In this document: in pieces, positions 45,032 through 55,614 of the stretch
Layout of the letters: every line of letters starts with the position of its first letter
Position numbering within the stretch: the stretch's first letter is position 1
Origin: Liopterus haemorrhoidalis
Lineage: Eukaryota > Arthropoda > Insecta > Coleoptera > Dytiscidae
Direction: 5' to 3'
NCBI GenBank assembly: GCA_963971575.1
Contig: OZ020616.1
Span: forward strand, 21,470,713-21,534,712
DNA: 64,000 bases
Program-made: the position numbers and the translations under genes
The notes under the pieces: generated by a model
Databases searched by the model: none
What the model was told of the DNA's origin: nothing
Seen by the model: only the letters and a program-made list of their open reading frames with translations

Positions 45032-47767
45032 TCAGTCAATAAGTTTTTCATTGTTTTTTTTAAATTGTACTGAACTTAATTCTTTGGTAGAAACTGGTAA
45101 CAAATTCATAAACTTTATGGAATAATAGTTAATACTATATCTTGATTTATTTATTCGTGTAAAATTGGGGTAAATATTTGATTTATTACGTGTGTTGTAG
45201 TTGTGAACGTCTTCATAAGAGACAAAAGAATTTAGGTTTTGATGGGCATATACTAAACAGTGATAGATAAAAAGTGATGGTAGTGTCATGATTCTAAATT
45301 CTTTAAAGAGTAACCTACAATCGGCTCTATAAGATGCACTCCCCATCACTCTTATTGCACGCCTCTGTAGTCTAAAAACTCTTTCAGCAGAGGCAGAGTG
45401 TCCCCATGCTAAAAGAGCGTATGCTATATGCGACTGAAATAACGCAAAATACGTTATTAATAAAACATCTCTTGTAACTGATTTTTGTAGGTTTCTAAGA
45501 AGATATATAGTTTTGCACAATTTCCCACATATATGGGCAACGTGATGGTCCCATATTGAATGAGGATCAATATGGACTCCTAAAAATTTAATGAAATGCG
45601 GGTTATGATAGCTATGATTTTTTGTTGTTATGAGTAAATTTTGTGTTTTTTCCTCATTTAATGATAATTTATTTGATAGAAACCAGTCTTTTGCTTTAGA
45701 TAAATTATCACTAGAAACATATTGCATGTGTTCCAGGGACAATGATCTTGTTATAAGGGTCGTATCATCGGCATATAAAATAGATTTCGTTGCAATAGCA
45801 GAAGAGAAGTCATTGAAATAAATTAAAAATAGTAATGGACCTAAAATTTAACCCTGCGGTACCCCCTAAATAATATTGAGCGAATCTGAATGGAATTGGA
45901 ATTATTTATACATACAAATTGTTTTCTGTTTGTTCGATACGATTCTATAAGTGAACAGCTACTGTGATTGAAACCGTACATAGCGAGTTTAGCAAGTAAT
46001 ATATCATGCGATACACAGTCAAAAGCCTTGCTTAAATCCAAGAAAGTAGATAAGCAAAACTCTTTAGCTTCAAAACATCTGGATATTTCGAAAATAAATT
46101 CCAAAATAGCTTGTGTGGTGGACCTATTTTATACCTATAAAACCAAACTGTGACTCACTAAAGAGATTACTGGATTCGAAATAAGACGTTATCTGATTAA
46201 AAAGAATTTTTTCAAACACTTTAGAGAAGACAGGGAGCAATGATATAGGATGGTAATTATTCGGATCATTCAATTCGCCTTTTTTATGTAATGGAATAAC
46301 TGATGCCAGTTTTAGAGAGTCAGGGAAAGAATTAGATAGTATACATGTATTTATTACTCTTGTCAAAGGATATATTATAATATTTTTAACCTGTTTCACA
46401 ACATTCATACTTAAACCGTATGCATCCTTACAGTTGCTATTTTTCAAGGAGTTAATTATATCTCTTACAGTAGTGAAAGAAACAGTTTCGAATGTGAAAG
46501 GCTTATTTGAAAGAATAAGATTAGGTTGAAAAAAAGATAACGGAGAAATGTCAGTAGTGTGCAAAGAATTAATTATATTGCTTGCAATATCTACAAAAAA
46601 AGAATTAATTTTGTTTGCAGTAAGTGTTGAAGCGCAATTGGTCCGTGTATTTTTTAACCGGTTATTATTTATAATTTGCCAAGTTGCTTTCGGAATATTG
46701 TTTGAATTTTTGATAAAATTAGAATTAGCCGTAAGTTTAGCATGTTTAATTGCCATTCTATATCTAGCTTTAAACGTATTTCTCTCTGTGTAGGATTGTT
46801 GATTGGGATTTTTTAAGTATTGTTTTTGGTGGATGAGAAGTTTATCACGCATAATTTTTATGTCCTTGTTGAACCACGACACTAAATTTTTATTTCTTGA
46901 CGTAGGAGATGTCTTGACCTTTTTTAGAGGAAAACTTGAAACAAAAGCCGTATGAAAAGTTTGGAAAAACATATCAAATGAAAGATTTCCGTCACTAGAA
47001 TTGTATAAAAAATTTCAGTCCATATTTTCCAAGGAATTGTAGAACACGTGTTGTCCTATTTTAGTAATGGGTCTATACGTTTTATTTAATAATAAGTTCT
47101 TGTCTATTAACTTAGGAAGAGAAATTGATAGATTAACGCCAGAGTGGTCTGATAAGGCACAAATAAGTTGACAAGTAGACACATTGTTAATATCGAGATT
47201 ATGAAAAATATTATCCAACTGATTTTTCCCTCTAGTAGGAAAATTTCCAGAAGGTACTAGATTATATGTTTTCATAAAGTCCAGTAATTCAATTGTATTA
47301 TGTTCATCTAAATTAAATTTTACATTAAAATCGCCGCATATTATTACATTTTTGGAGAAATCAAGATGATTGAAGATATCTTCCAAAGAATTAATAAATA
47401 TTTGAAAATTCGCATCAGGGGATCGATATAAAGATAAAACTATTGTATTTAATTTAGTAAGCAGTGTAGCAGTAATATCACAGTGAAATTCAACACTAAA
47501 TCTGTTGATTTTGTCTATAGGTATGTAATCATACGTATTCCTTACTAGAATCATAGCCCCACCATGTTGCATATGTTTACGTGCCATATATGATGCCATA
47601 TGGAAATTTTCTATACAATATACTTCGCATTCATCTTCTCTTAGCCAGTGTTCAGTAAAGCACAGTACATCGAAAGATTTGTCAAAGATGAAAGCTTCAA
47701 TTTCATTCTTAATAGGGCGTATGGACTGAGCGTTCAAGTACATTATATTAAAAATATTATCCGGCAC
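45032..47767 (-). pseudogene. CR1-like ORF2 (endonuclease + RT), broken
   Basis: Endonuclease 47767-47015 (YLNAQSIRPIKNEIEAF, CFTEHWL, ICGDFNVKF, ALSDHSGVNLSI). RT from 46972 (NPNNYHPISLLPVFSKVFEK-type motif, SKAFDCVSHDIL, YADD readable at ~45765-45776, FLSNKLSLNEEKTQ) and C-terminus to 45032. Breaks lie at ~46990, 46120 and 45840; the GVPQG motif can be read between two stops. Confidence 0.8.
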
Positions 47768-47877
47768 GAAAAAACTGCTTATCCTGTGTAGATTGTGAAG
47801 TTATGTCGGTGCTTGATATTGAGCTGAGGTCCACAGATTGGATACATTCTGTGTCAGGAAAATTAAAATTTAAAATT

Positions 47878-48022
47878 TGGAATGAAGTAAGCCATGGATG
47901 GAAAAACAATCGTTAGAAATGTCAGTTTTGATTGTGTATAATTAAAATTATGTCATTGTAATAAAGTTATGTTATCAACTTTATAGTAATTATTTGAAAC
48001 TAGTGTATTCAAAGTCATTACA
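47878..48022 (+). repeat. 5' LTR of gypsy B
   Basis: Starts tggaatgaag and ends gtcattaca. Identical to 52308-52452 by eye. Confidence 0.92.
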
Positions 48023-48834
48023 TGGCGCAGTCTGGAGGTGATACAAACCACGTTAGTAAGCCATTTAAACCTTATGGTACCCCACCACTGTTTGACCTTG
48101 AAGAATATAAAGACACATTTGAGCTATGGTACAAACAGTGGAATATATTTTTGGCATTGTCTACTATCGACACATGCCTTACAGCAGAACAACGGCCCAC
48201 ATACAAGACTAACATCTTGTTATCATGTTTGTCAAAGTCAACCTTACAAACAGTGTTGACGATGGGCCTATCCGAGGAAGAATTAGCATCTTATGAAATT
48301 ATCATTAATAAATTACGTGAGAGATGCAATGCTGGCCGAAATAGGCATGTTTGGCGAAGGCAGCTAGCTTTAAGAGTGCAGAGACCAAACGAAACAGTTG
48401 ACAATTGGTTATGTGACCTCAGAGACATTTCCAGGAAATGCGAATTTAATGTCGATTGCTGCTCATCTTGCGAATCATCAAGAATTCTAGGCCAAGTAAT
48501 CTTTGGGGTCCAGGATGATGAAGTAAGAAGAAAACTTTTGGAACATGGGGATAAATTAAGTCTAGATCAATCTTTAGTAATTTTGCGAACATTTGAGGCG
48601 ACTGAGAATGAGTCAGTGAACATTAAACAAGGGACATCCTTATCAATACAACAAACAAAATTTGAGAAAGAAAGAACACATAAAAGGATGTCGTTTGAAA
48701 AACCTATTGGGAAACAAGTGGTAGAAAAGACTGGTTGTTGGAACTGTGGGTCAAGCGGTCGCCATAGTAAAGTCGACTGTCCGGCATGTGATAGATATGC
48801 AATAATTGTGGTAGGAAAGGTCATTTTGCCGTAG
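48022..48834 (+). CDS. Gypsy B gag
   Basis: The 270-codon ORF starts with an ATG made of the last LTR base and the first two bases of the PBS. The N-terminal two thirds is an alpha-helical gag-like region (FDLEEYKDTFELWYKQW, then VDNWLCDLRDISRKCEF). A knuckle CWNCGSSGRHSKVDC follows. The frame then leaves the second knuckle: a CNNCGRKGHFAVVC box is present in the pol frame from 48798. So gag ends early in this frame (VGKVILP), through one base lost or a -1 shift near 48797. Gag would assemble the particle. Confidence 0.85.
   Translation: MAQSGGDTNHVSKPFKPYGTPPLFDLEEYKDTFELWYKQWNIFLALSTIDTCLTAEQRPTYKTNILLSCLSKSTLQTVLTMGLSEEELASYEIIINKLRERCNAGRNRHVWRRQLALRVQRPNETVDNWLCDLRDISRKCEFNVDCCSSCESSRILGQVIFGVQDDEVRRKLLEHGDKLSLDQSLVILRTFEATENESVNIKQGTSLSIQQTKFEKERTHKRMSFEKPIGKQVVEKTGCWNCGSSGRHSKVDCPACDRYAIIVVGKVILP
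48023..48040 (+). other. Primer-binding site of gypsy B
   Basis: tggcgcagtctggaggtg starts directly after the LTR with no spacer and overlaps codons 1-6 of gag. Confidence 0.7.
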
Positions 48835-51800
48835 TATGTAGAAGTGAACCCAGGGGTAAGAAACCTGTCAATATAATTAATGTCATAGGCTTAAGAAATG
48901 TTTCCAACCTAACATATAATGAATTAATTACTATAAAAGTTATACCCGCCAGTCAGCAAAATAAACCAGTTAATCTACTAGCGATGCCAGATTCTGGAGC
49001 CGAGATTGATGCTATCCCTGATACAACTTATTTTCAGAAATTTAACAAGATTAAGCTCTATCGATCAGGATCACCAGAGACGGCCACAGGGCAGCCTATC
49101 ATATCAATGGGTGCATTCAAAGTTAAAATACACTGGTTGTCAGAACCAGACGGTGAAAAGTCAGAGGCTGTTGCAACTATACATGTTTTGAAAAATTTGA
49201 AACAGCCTATAATTTCAAAAAATACGCAGAAAGCTCTAGGGATGCTGCATGAAGGCTATCCTAGAACACGACCTGAAGCTCGACAATTACAGCAAGTGAA
49301 GGCAGATATTTTAGATAAAAATTCAATTGATGCAACTGCTTTTCGTAGAGTATTGAGCAAAAAGATGAGTCAGGTTGATATTTGTCAAGTGGAGAATAAT
49401 GATGAGCTTGAAATAATAGAACCGGACCTCAGACAACTTATGAAGGAACATCCGGAAATTTTTGATGGTGAATGCAGACCAATGCATGGTGAGAAGCATC
49501 ACATAGTCATTAAAGAAGGTGTTATACCGATGGCCATCAGACGGTCAAGACCTGTATCGGAACCACTGCTTCCAAAATTTAAAGAAGAACTAGAGTTGTT
49601 GGAGCAACAGGGCATTATCACAAAAGTTATTGAACCTACTGAATGGGTGCATCCAATAGTTATCGTACCAAAGAAGTGTGGTGCAATACGACTATGTGTT
49701 GACTTCCGAGCGCTGAACAAGATCATCATCAGACCGAGATTTAGTTTGGTAACACCTTTCCAGGCAGTACGAACTATCCCTGCAGGAATGAAATATTTCA
49801 CAACAATCGATGCCCTGAAAGGATATCATCAAGTAGAACTAGATGAGGAGTCATCGTTATTAACCACATTCAGCACACCATTTGGACGATGGCGTTATCT
49901 ACGACTGCCATTTGGTATTGTTCACGCCGGGGATGAATATGGTCGTCGCCTAGCAGAAGTATTCGATGATTTCCCATCCAGTCGCAGAATTGTAGAGGAC
50001 GTTGTGGTTTTTTCCAAAGAGTACGATGAACATATTAAATTAGCACGAAAACTGTTCGCGCGTGCAGCAGAACACGGCATTGCTTTAAATATAAAGAAAG
50101 TTAAGTTTGCACAACCAAGCGTAGTGTTTGGTGGGTACGTAATTGACAAAAACGGGTATAAGCCAGATCCGACGCTGACGAAGTCTATTCGAGAGTTCCC
50201 AGCACCTACAAACATAACAGAAATGAGAGCATTCTTCGGACTTTGTCAACAAGTTGGAAATTTTTCAGATGAAATATCGGAAGCATTGAAACCGTTAGCA
50301 CCACTGTTGAAGAAAAACGTTAGATGGTTATGGACACCACAACATCACGAAGCATTCAAAGAAGCAACACTAAAATTGTCTAAATGTACTGATCTTTCAT
50401 TTTACAGCCCAACGAAACCCACAACACTGCATGTCGATGCCTCCCGATTGCACGGATTAGGGTTCGTCTTAAAACAACTCAGCAATCAGAATCGATGGTG
50501 TACGATTCAGGCGGGCTCCAGATTTTTATCAGATGCTGAAACCAGATATGCGATGATCGAACTAGAGTGTTTGGCTGCTGCATGGGCGATGGCAAAATGT
50601 CGCCACTTCCTTGAGGGACTTCCGTCATTTGAGCTAGTGACTGATCATAAGCCATTAGTTCCAATCTTAAACGATTACAGTTTGGATCGTCTAGACAACC
50701 CTCGTTTATTGAGGTTAAGAATAAAAATGCAAAGGTATTGTTTTACAACTCGTTGGGTTCCAGGAAAACAGAACACAGATGCTGACGCTTTATCAAGAGC
50801 TCCAGTCGACAAACCTAAAACTACAGATGAACTTGCTGAAGGTCCATCTACTTTCAGAGCGAGAACGGCTTTAATATGTGCAATTGAAGGATCTAATGAT
50901 AACGTGATTGATCCTGTCTTAGAGCGAGTTAAAATGGCAGCCGCAGTCGATCCGGTTATGGTTAACCTGCGAAAGTTAATAATGAATGGTTTTCCGACAG
51001 AAAAATGCAACTTACCAGAAGAGTTAAGGCCATTCTGGAACATACGAGAGAAATTGTCGATCGACAATCACGATGGTATGATTTTATGTGGAGCTCGAAT
51101 TGTGGTACCGAAGCTGTTGCGGGTAGATATTTTACATGATTTGGCAGAGATGCACCAAGGAGCAACTAAACTTCGTCAACGAGCTAGATTATCCGTATAT
51201 TGGCCAAATATGGATAATGATGTCGAAAATATCGCAAGAAGCTGCATTAAATGTACCGAGAAACTGCCTTCATTGCCTAGAGAGCCCTTAAAATGCCACG
51301 CTGAAGCTACGCGACCTTTTGAACAAGTTTGTATTGATTTAGGGCAAGTAAGAGGTAGAGATTTTCTTATTTTGGTGGATAAATTTAGTGGCTGGGCACA
51401 TGTTGTACCATTTCAGAACACAAACACGACTAGTGCGAAAATAATAAAAGCTCTACGAGAATTCTTTACAAGCGTGGGAACACCAGTTAAATTATGGTCT
51501 GATAATGGGCGGCAATTCACATCAGCAGAGATGAAAATATTTTTGAAGAATTGGGGTGTAGAGTCAGGATTATCATCACCCTATTTTTCACAGTCAAATG
51601 GTCAGGCAGAAGCGGCAGTCAAGTCCATGAAGAAATTAATTGAAGGTTCTTGGACCGCAGGGTCATTTGATGAAGATAAATTCGCAAAAGCCTTGCTGTT
51701 ATTTCGAAATGCACCCCGTGAAGGTGGAATGTCCCCCGCTCAGGCCGTTTTTGGAAGACCTGTGCGAGATTGCTTACCAGCGCATCGAAGGTCATTCGCT

Positions 51801-52001
51801 CTTGAATGGCAAAAAGCCTCTGATATATTAGAAAAAAGATCGAGGCGAGCGAAAGATTTACGGGTACAGCATTTCAACAAAAATACTCACGAGTTATTTG
51901 AGTTTAAAGTAGGGGATCACGTCTTGGTCCAACATCCCGAAACGAAATGTTGGGCTACACCAGGGGTTATCGTGGAAGTTGGTTCGAACAGAGCTACTTA
52001 A
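48798..52001 (+). CDS. Gypsy B pro-pol
   Basis: The open frame from the second zinc knuckle to 52001 (ATG-bounded part from 48984). Protease: MPDSGAEIDAI. RT: WVHPIVIVPKK, LCVDFRALN, TTFSTPFGRWRYLRLPFG; the active-site box reads IVED (about 49988-49999) instead of Y-x-D-D. RNase H: HVDASRLHGLGFVL, ELECLAAAWA, TDHKP. Integrase: zinc finger (HQGATKLRQRARLSVYWP..CIKCTEK), core D (CIDLGQVRG), SDNGRQF and SQSNGQAEAAVKSMKK. The frame runs into a stop at 52001, whereas the conserved C-terminal tail continues in another frame (51947-52315). Confidence 0.88.
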   Translation, partial: CNNCGRKGHFAVVCRSEPRGKKPVNIINVIGLRNVSNLTYNELITIKVIPASQQNKPVNLLAMPDSGAEIDAIPDTTYFQKFNKIKLYRSGSPETATGQPIISMGAFKVKIHWLSEPDGEKSEAVATIHVLKNLKQPIISKNTQKALGMLHEGYPRTRPEARQLQQVKADILDKNSIDATAFRRVLSKKMSQVDICQVENNDELEIIEPDLRQLMKEHPEIFDGECRPMHGEKHHIVIKEGVIPMAIRRSRPVSEPLLPKFKEELELLEQQGIITKVIEPTEWVHPIVIVPKKCGAIRLCVDFRALNKIIIRPRFSLVTPFQAVRTIPAGMKYFTTIDALKGYHQVELDEESSLLTTFSTPFGRWRYLRLPFGIVHAGDEYGRRLAEVFDDFPSSRRIVEDVVVFSKEYDEHIKLARKLFARAAEHGIALNIKKVKFAQPSVVFGGYVIDKNGYKPDPTLTKSIREFPAPTNITEMRAFFGLCQQVGNFSDEISEALKPLAPLLKKNVRWLWTPQHHEAFKEATLKLSKCTDLSFYSPTKPTTLHVDASRLHGLGFVLKQLSNQNRWCTIQAGSRFLSDAETRYAMIELECLAAAWAMAKCRHFLEGLPSFELVTDHKPLVPILNDYSLDRLDNPRLLRLRIKMQRYCFTTRWVPGKQNTDADALSRAPVDKPKTTDELAEGPSTFRARTALICAIEGSNDNVIDPVLERVKMAAAVDPVMVNLRKLIMNGFPTEKCNLPEELRPFWNIREKLSIDNHDGMILCGARIVVPKLLRVDILHDLAEMHQGATKLRQRARLSVYWPNMDNDVENIARSCIKCTEKLPSLPREPLKCHAEATRPFEQVCIDLGQVRGRDFLILVDKFSGWAHVVPFQNTNTTSAKIIKALREFFTSVGTPVKLWSDNGRQFTSAEMKIFLKNWGVESGLSSPYFSQSNGQAEAAVKSMKKLIEGSWTAGSFDEDKFAKALLLFRNAPREGGMSPAQAVFGRPVRDCLPAHRRSFALEWQKASDILEKRSRRAKDLRVQHFNKNTHELFEFKVGDHVLVQHPETKCWATPGVIVEVGSNRAT

Positions 52002-52315
52002 TAAAAACTCCAGCGGGAAGAATATTCAGAAGGAATCGTCGATTCCTACGTCGCCGTATACCGGTGATGCCATTTTCGGGAATAGCCACGAGTGGAGAAA
52101 CTATGAACGTGAAAGAAGCAAAGAATGCAGCTAATAATGCAAATGAGACGACACAAGAGGCGATTGATACAAATGAGACATCACAAGAGGCGATTGGTGT
52201 CAGAGAAGGCCTTCGAAGATCTTCTAGAGCTTCGAAGCCAGTACGAAGATACCCTGCGCCGGAAGGTATGATAGAAAAGAAGATTCAAGAAAGAAAAAGA
52301 AAAAGCATGGAATGA
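51947..52315 (+). CDS. Gypsy B pol C-terminal tail in shifted frame
   Basis: After GSNR the expected continuation (SYLIKTPAGRIFRRNRRFL ...) is found in the +2 frame relative to pol. It includes two copies of an NETTQEAI/NETSQEAI repeat and a basic end, and stops inside the 3' LTR (52313-52315). One missing base near 51992 explains the split. Confidence 0.7.
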   Translation: MLGYTRGYRGSWFEQSYLIKTPAGRIFRRNRRFLRRRIPVMPFSGIATSGETMNVKEAKNAANNANETTQEAIDTNETSQEAIGVREGLRRSSRASKPVRRYPAPEGMIEKKIQERKRKSME

Positions 52316-52452
52316 AGTAAGCCATGGATGGAAAAACAATCGTTAGAAATGTCAGTTTTGATTGTGTATAATTAAAATTATGTCATTGTAATAAAGTTAT
52401 GTTATCAACTTTATAGTAATTATTTGAAACTAGTGTATTCAAAGTCATTACA
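52308..52452 (+). repeat. 3' LTR of gypsy B
   Basis: Preceded by the purine tract aagaaagaaaaagaaaaag. Identical to the 5' LTR by eye. Confidence 0.92.
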
Positions 52453-53611
52453 AAATTGCCTCATATACTCTTTCCATTAAAATACTTTTTCCACGATTGC
52501 TAATATGGAGACCATGTCTCGTGAAGTCTTTATGGGAAAGAATAGCGTTGGTGTTGAGGAAGCAGGCAAGATTCTTAAAAATGTTAAATATATTCAGATT
52601 ATTTTGCAGCACAATAGAGTTGATACTAATATGATTATGCCAGAGAAGAGTTGACAGTACAATAATGTTGGTATGTAGCAAGTTGTCTCGTAGGGTCTCT
52701 AAGTACGATTTTGATATCAGGTCTCGATTTAAGGCATTATTTGATCCTGCGAGAAATATAACAAAATCACTCTTTGTAAAATTTAAAGTTAATTTCTCGA
52801 CATTTTCTAATACAGATTCCATTTGTGCATTAGGTTTACAATTGCATAAAATATTGTAATTTTTGTTAGACAAGTCTCTTAATTTAGTTCCGCAATTTCT
52901 ACCCTGACTATCTGATAAAAGTAAGATTTGACGTCTAGAATTATTCGACTTAATATGGCTAGAGTTAATAACAGTTATTTGACTCTTTTTTGATGTTTCT
53001 GACGTTACAATATCAGTAGTCAAAATATCTGATTTATTATTTTTTAAGTTCATCATTTTTAGTTGAAGAATCTGATTGTGTAAATCCAAGATGGTAGAGT
53101 TAGAATCATGAATTTGCAAAGTTAAACATGATATTGCTTTATTTTGTTCCACAATGTAATTATCCAGGTCATCCATTTTTAGCTTCAAATCCACGCAGTC
53201 AGAACACTCTAAATTTACTGAAATATTGCTAAGTTGTTGTTTCAGAGAATCTATTATGATTCTTTGCTCTACAATTTGTTTGTCCGCAAGTTCTTCATTT
53301 TCATATACCGATTCTTGAAAACTAGTAGAACTATCTTTGAGTCTATCATATTGACACGATTTATTATTTAACTCTAGTTGTAGTTCTCTAATATGATTTT
53401 GTAGTAGGGAAATCTATTCATCCTTATCACTATCTTCGGTGTGCAAATTATCAGTAAGAGTTATATTACCTTTTTCTATATGTGACAATAACAGAATTAA
53501 GTACGACTTACGTAGATTTTGTGTCTGAATGCCATATTTGCTCAGTGAAAGTTGAGGCTCTAACACATCTTCACTACGAGGAATATTAGACGGGGAAAAT
53601 CTAATTTTCAA
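52448..53611 (-). pseudogene. CR1-like ORF1 with coiled coil and SGNH/esterase-like domain
   Basis: Start at 53611 (MKIRFSPSNIPRSED). One in-frame TAG near 53414 (after SDKDE) separates two open halves. The middle (ISLLQNHIRELQLELNN through LHNQILQLKMMNL) is heptad-like coiled coil. The C-terminal 160 residues have block I SDSQGRNCG, a FLAGSNNAL block and a final His region (HGLHISNRGKSIL), as in the ORF1 esterase of CR1 LINEs. The last codons cross the gypsy B TSD. Confidence 0.72.
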
Positions 53612-53639
53612 ATAAATGGAAATAAAGATAGTTGAAAGT

Positions 53640-54480
53640 TACAATAAAAATTTGGGATTTTAATGTCAGATATGTTAAAATAAATAAATAAATTAAATAG
53701 TAAAGTAAGATAAAATATAATATAAAGAGTTGAAATTAAAACATTAAAAGAAGTCAGCAAAATAAAAATAAGAATAAAAATAAAATAAAACTAGTAATAA
53801 GAAAAAAATAAATAAATAAAATAAATAAAAATATTAAAAAAATATATATTACGACTCGAGATATAGGAGAAAACGCAAAAATAAATCATAACATAAAAAT
53901 ATTGATAGCATATAAAAATAAAATATATAAATAAATAATTTAAATAAATGAAATAACCATAGATTATGTTAGAATAAATAAATAAATTAAATTAAAAATA
54001 GGAAAAAAATTAAAATCGACCTTAGATATAGGAGAAAACGCATAAATAAAATTAAAAATATTTATGTAAAAACAAAATTAGGGATCTAATCAGAGGTTTT
54101 GGGAATAAGTAAGTAATACAGTAAGTAATAAATCAAATTTGGGTAAAAAAAATGAAAATAAAATAATAAAACAAAAGAAAAAATATAAATAAATAAAAAT
54201 AGTGAATTAGTTACCAGTTCGAGAATTAATTAATTTCTGAAATAAAAATAAAATAAAACAAAAACAGACACTAACAAAACAAAAACAAAAACATAAATTG
54301 AATAAATAAAAATGAAAGTAAAAGTAAAGTAAAATGAAAATAAAATAAAATAAAGATGTATATATAATAAAATATAAATAAAATAAAAATAAAATAAAAA
54401 AAAATAAAGTCTTAATTCACTACTATTTAGACAATAAAAAGATAAAAAATAAATTAATATCATATATATTCAGAATTACA
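53640..54480. repeat. Low-complexity A-rich tract
   Basis: Dominated by aaataaataaaa-type sequence. The segment atataggagaaaacgca occurs twice (53860 and 54026), suggesting tandem growth. No coding capacity. Confidence 0.75.
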
Positions 54481-54560
54481 CAGGAGCACTTGAGTTTGAA
54501 AGTCCACAGAATATAGCCTCCGACTCTGGATATTTCAATATGACACGGATATTTCAATAT

Positions 54561-55300
54561 GATTTCTTTGTTAAAGTTTTTTTTTTTTTATTTAATTTGC
54601 AAATTTGAAAATTTGAAAATCGCCGCTGTTGTATTGGTATGGTAGGCCTGTGTTGAAACTCAAGACTTCAACGTACAGGTCGAACCACACTAACAGATTC
54701 GTTCAAACAGATATCTTGATTTTTTTGCGATAACAAAATTTCTGTCTGTGCAGGTATATTGCAAGTACAGGGGTCAAAGTCCAATTTTGGAAATCAGCTG
54801 ACGGGATTTTTTTTTAAATAATTGACATATCACAGTTATTCAATACTATTTTTAAAAAATCACTACATATATATTTTCAGCCTTTAGTTGTGCACAAAAA
54901 TACTATAATTTCAAAATTTATTTATTAACGATTTTTCACTGAAAATTATGCAAAAATGTCAAGAGCAACACCTCACACGTTGAACTAATTTAACTGATGC
55001 GTGGATCAACGTATAGTAATTAATTAATTGACGAAAAAAATTATCAATTTACTTTGAAAATAGAACAAGTTCTATTTTTCATCAATTTTTCATCAATTTT
55101 TTAGGGAATTCTAGGTATATTTTTATCTGTTCAGATATTGCCTACGGTTTAGTTGTAGCATAATCTCCAAATATATAGTTTGTGTTTCGTTTTCAAATGT
55201 GACAGAACCTCGAACGTTCTAATTTACCATCATCTAGGTTATTTCTTTTGTTTTTGTTCACAGTGCACAAGTACAAGTGCTCCATTTGTTTTCAAGGTTA
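54561..55300. other. Non-coding interior of the Harbinger-like element
   Basis: AT-rich, with attaattaattgac and catcaattttt repeats near 55010-55100. No gene seen. Confidence 0.35.
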
Positions 55301-55348
55301 CCAATAAATTTTTCAATTAATTGACACAAAATTTGATCAATTTATTGA

Positions 55349-55565
55349 TCAATTAATTGAACTGTGAAAAACCAACTTTAACGTTGAACATAAACGAACG
55401 CCATTCATCCCTTGTCGGTACGTCAGAGTAATCTGTTCTCTTGGGATCATGCATTTTTGATAAATGTGGATGGTGAAATTGGTAATTGGACAGGTTGACG
55501 AACATCGACGAATACCAATTTTTTGTACATATCTGTTCATTTTTATGCTTTCCTGCATCATACAT
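55349..55565 (-). CDS. Unidentified small ORF crossing the element border
   Basis: 72 nt codon groups encode MYDAGKHKNEQICTKNWYSS followed by a hydrophilic stretch ending EWRSFMFNVKVGFSQ. Everything upstream of 55377 is outside the Harbinger-like end, and the final codons lie inside it. It could be the remains of a host exon cut by the insertion. I do not recognise the family. Confidence 0.25.
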
Positions 55566-55614
55566 AATCTCTTGTCGTTATCGCCACTTTAAAATGAACA
55601 TAATATTTAATGTA

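Larger units (their letters stand above)
47878..52452 (+). mobile_element. Gypsy LTR retrotransposon B, young copy
   Basis: LTRs at 47878-48022 and 52308-52452 are 145 bp and appear identical, with TSD AAATT (47873-47877, 52453-52457). PBS TGGCGCAGTC starts at 48023 and a purine tract ends at 52307. gag and pol are full length apart from two single-base frame breaks. It is inserted in the antisense CR1-like LINE. Confidence 0.95.
44865..53640 (-). mobile_element. CR1-like LINE, interrupted by gypsy B
   Basis: Its 3' end carries an (ATT)n tail (44865-44890 on plus as aat repeats). ORF2 is at 45032-47767 and ORF1, with an SGNH/esterase-like domain, at 52448-53611; an esterase-type ORF1 is a CR1-clade trait. 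Gypsy B (47878-52452) sits between the two ORFs. The 5' limit is uncertain because it merges into A-rich sequence. Confidence 0.75.
44763..55377. mobile_element. Harbinger-like non-autonomous element, split by a LINE
   Basis: Left end AGTGGGTTTTACAC (44763-44776) and right end GTGAAAAACCAACT (55364-55377) are imperfect inverted repeats. Both are bordered by palindromic attgatcaattaattga, and TTA flanks each side (44760-44762, 55378-55380). A 3-bp TTA duplication fits PIF/Harbinger. The interior is dominated by the later CR1-like LINE. No transposase was seen. Confidence 0.5.

Noticed and set aside
48790..48800. Programmed -1 frameshift between gag and pol in gypsy B
   Set aside because: No X-XXY-YYZ heptamer and the shift falls inside a zinc knuckle; a base deletion or sequencing error is simpler.
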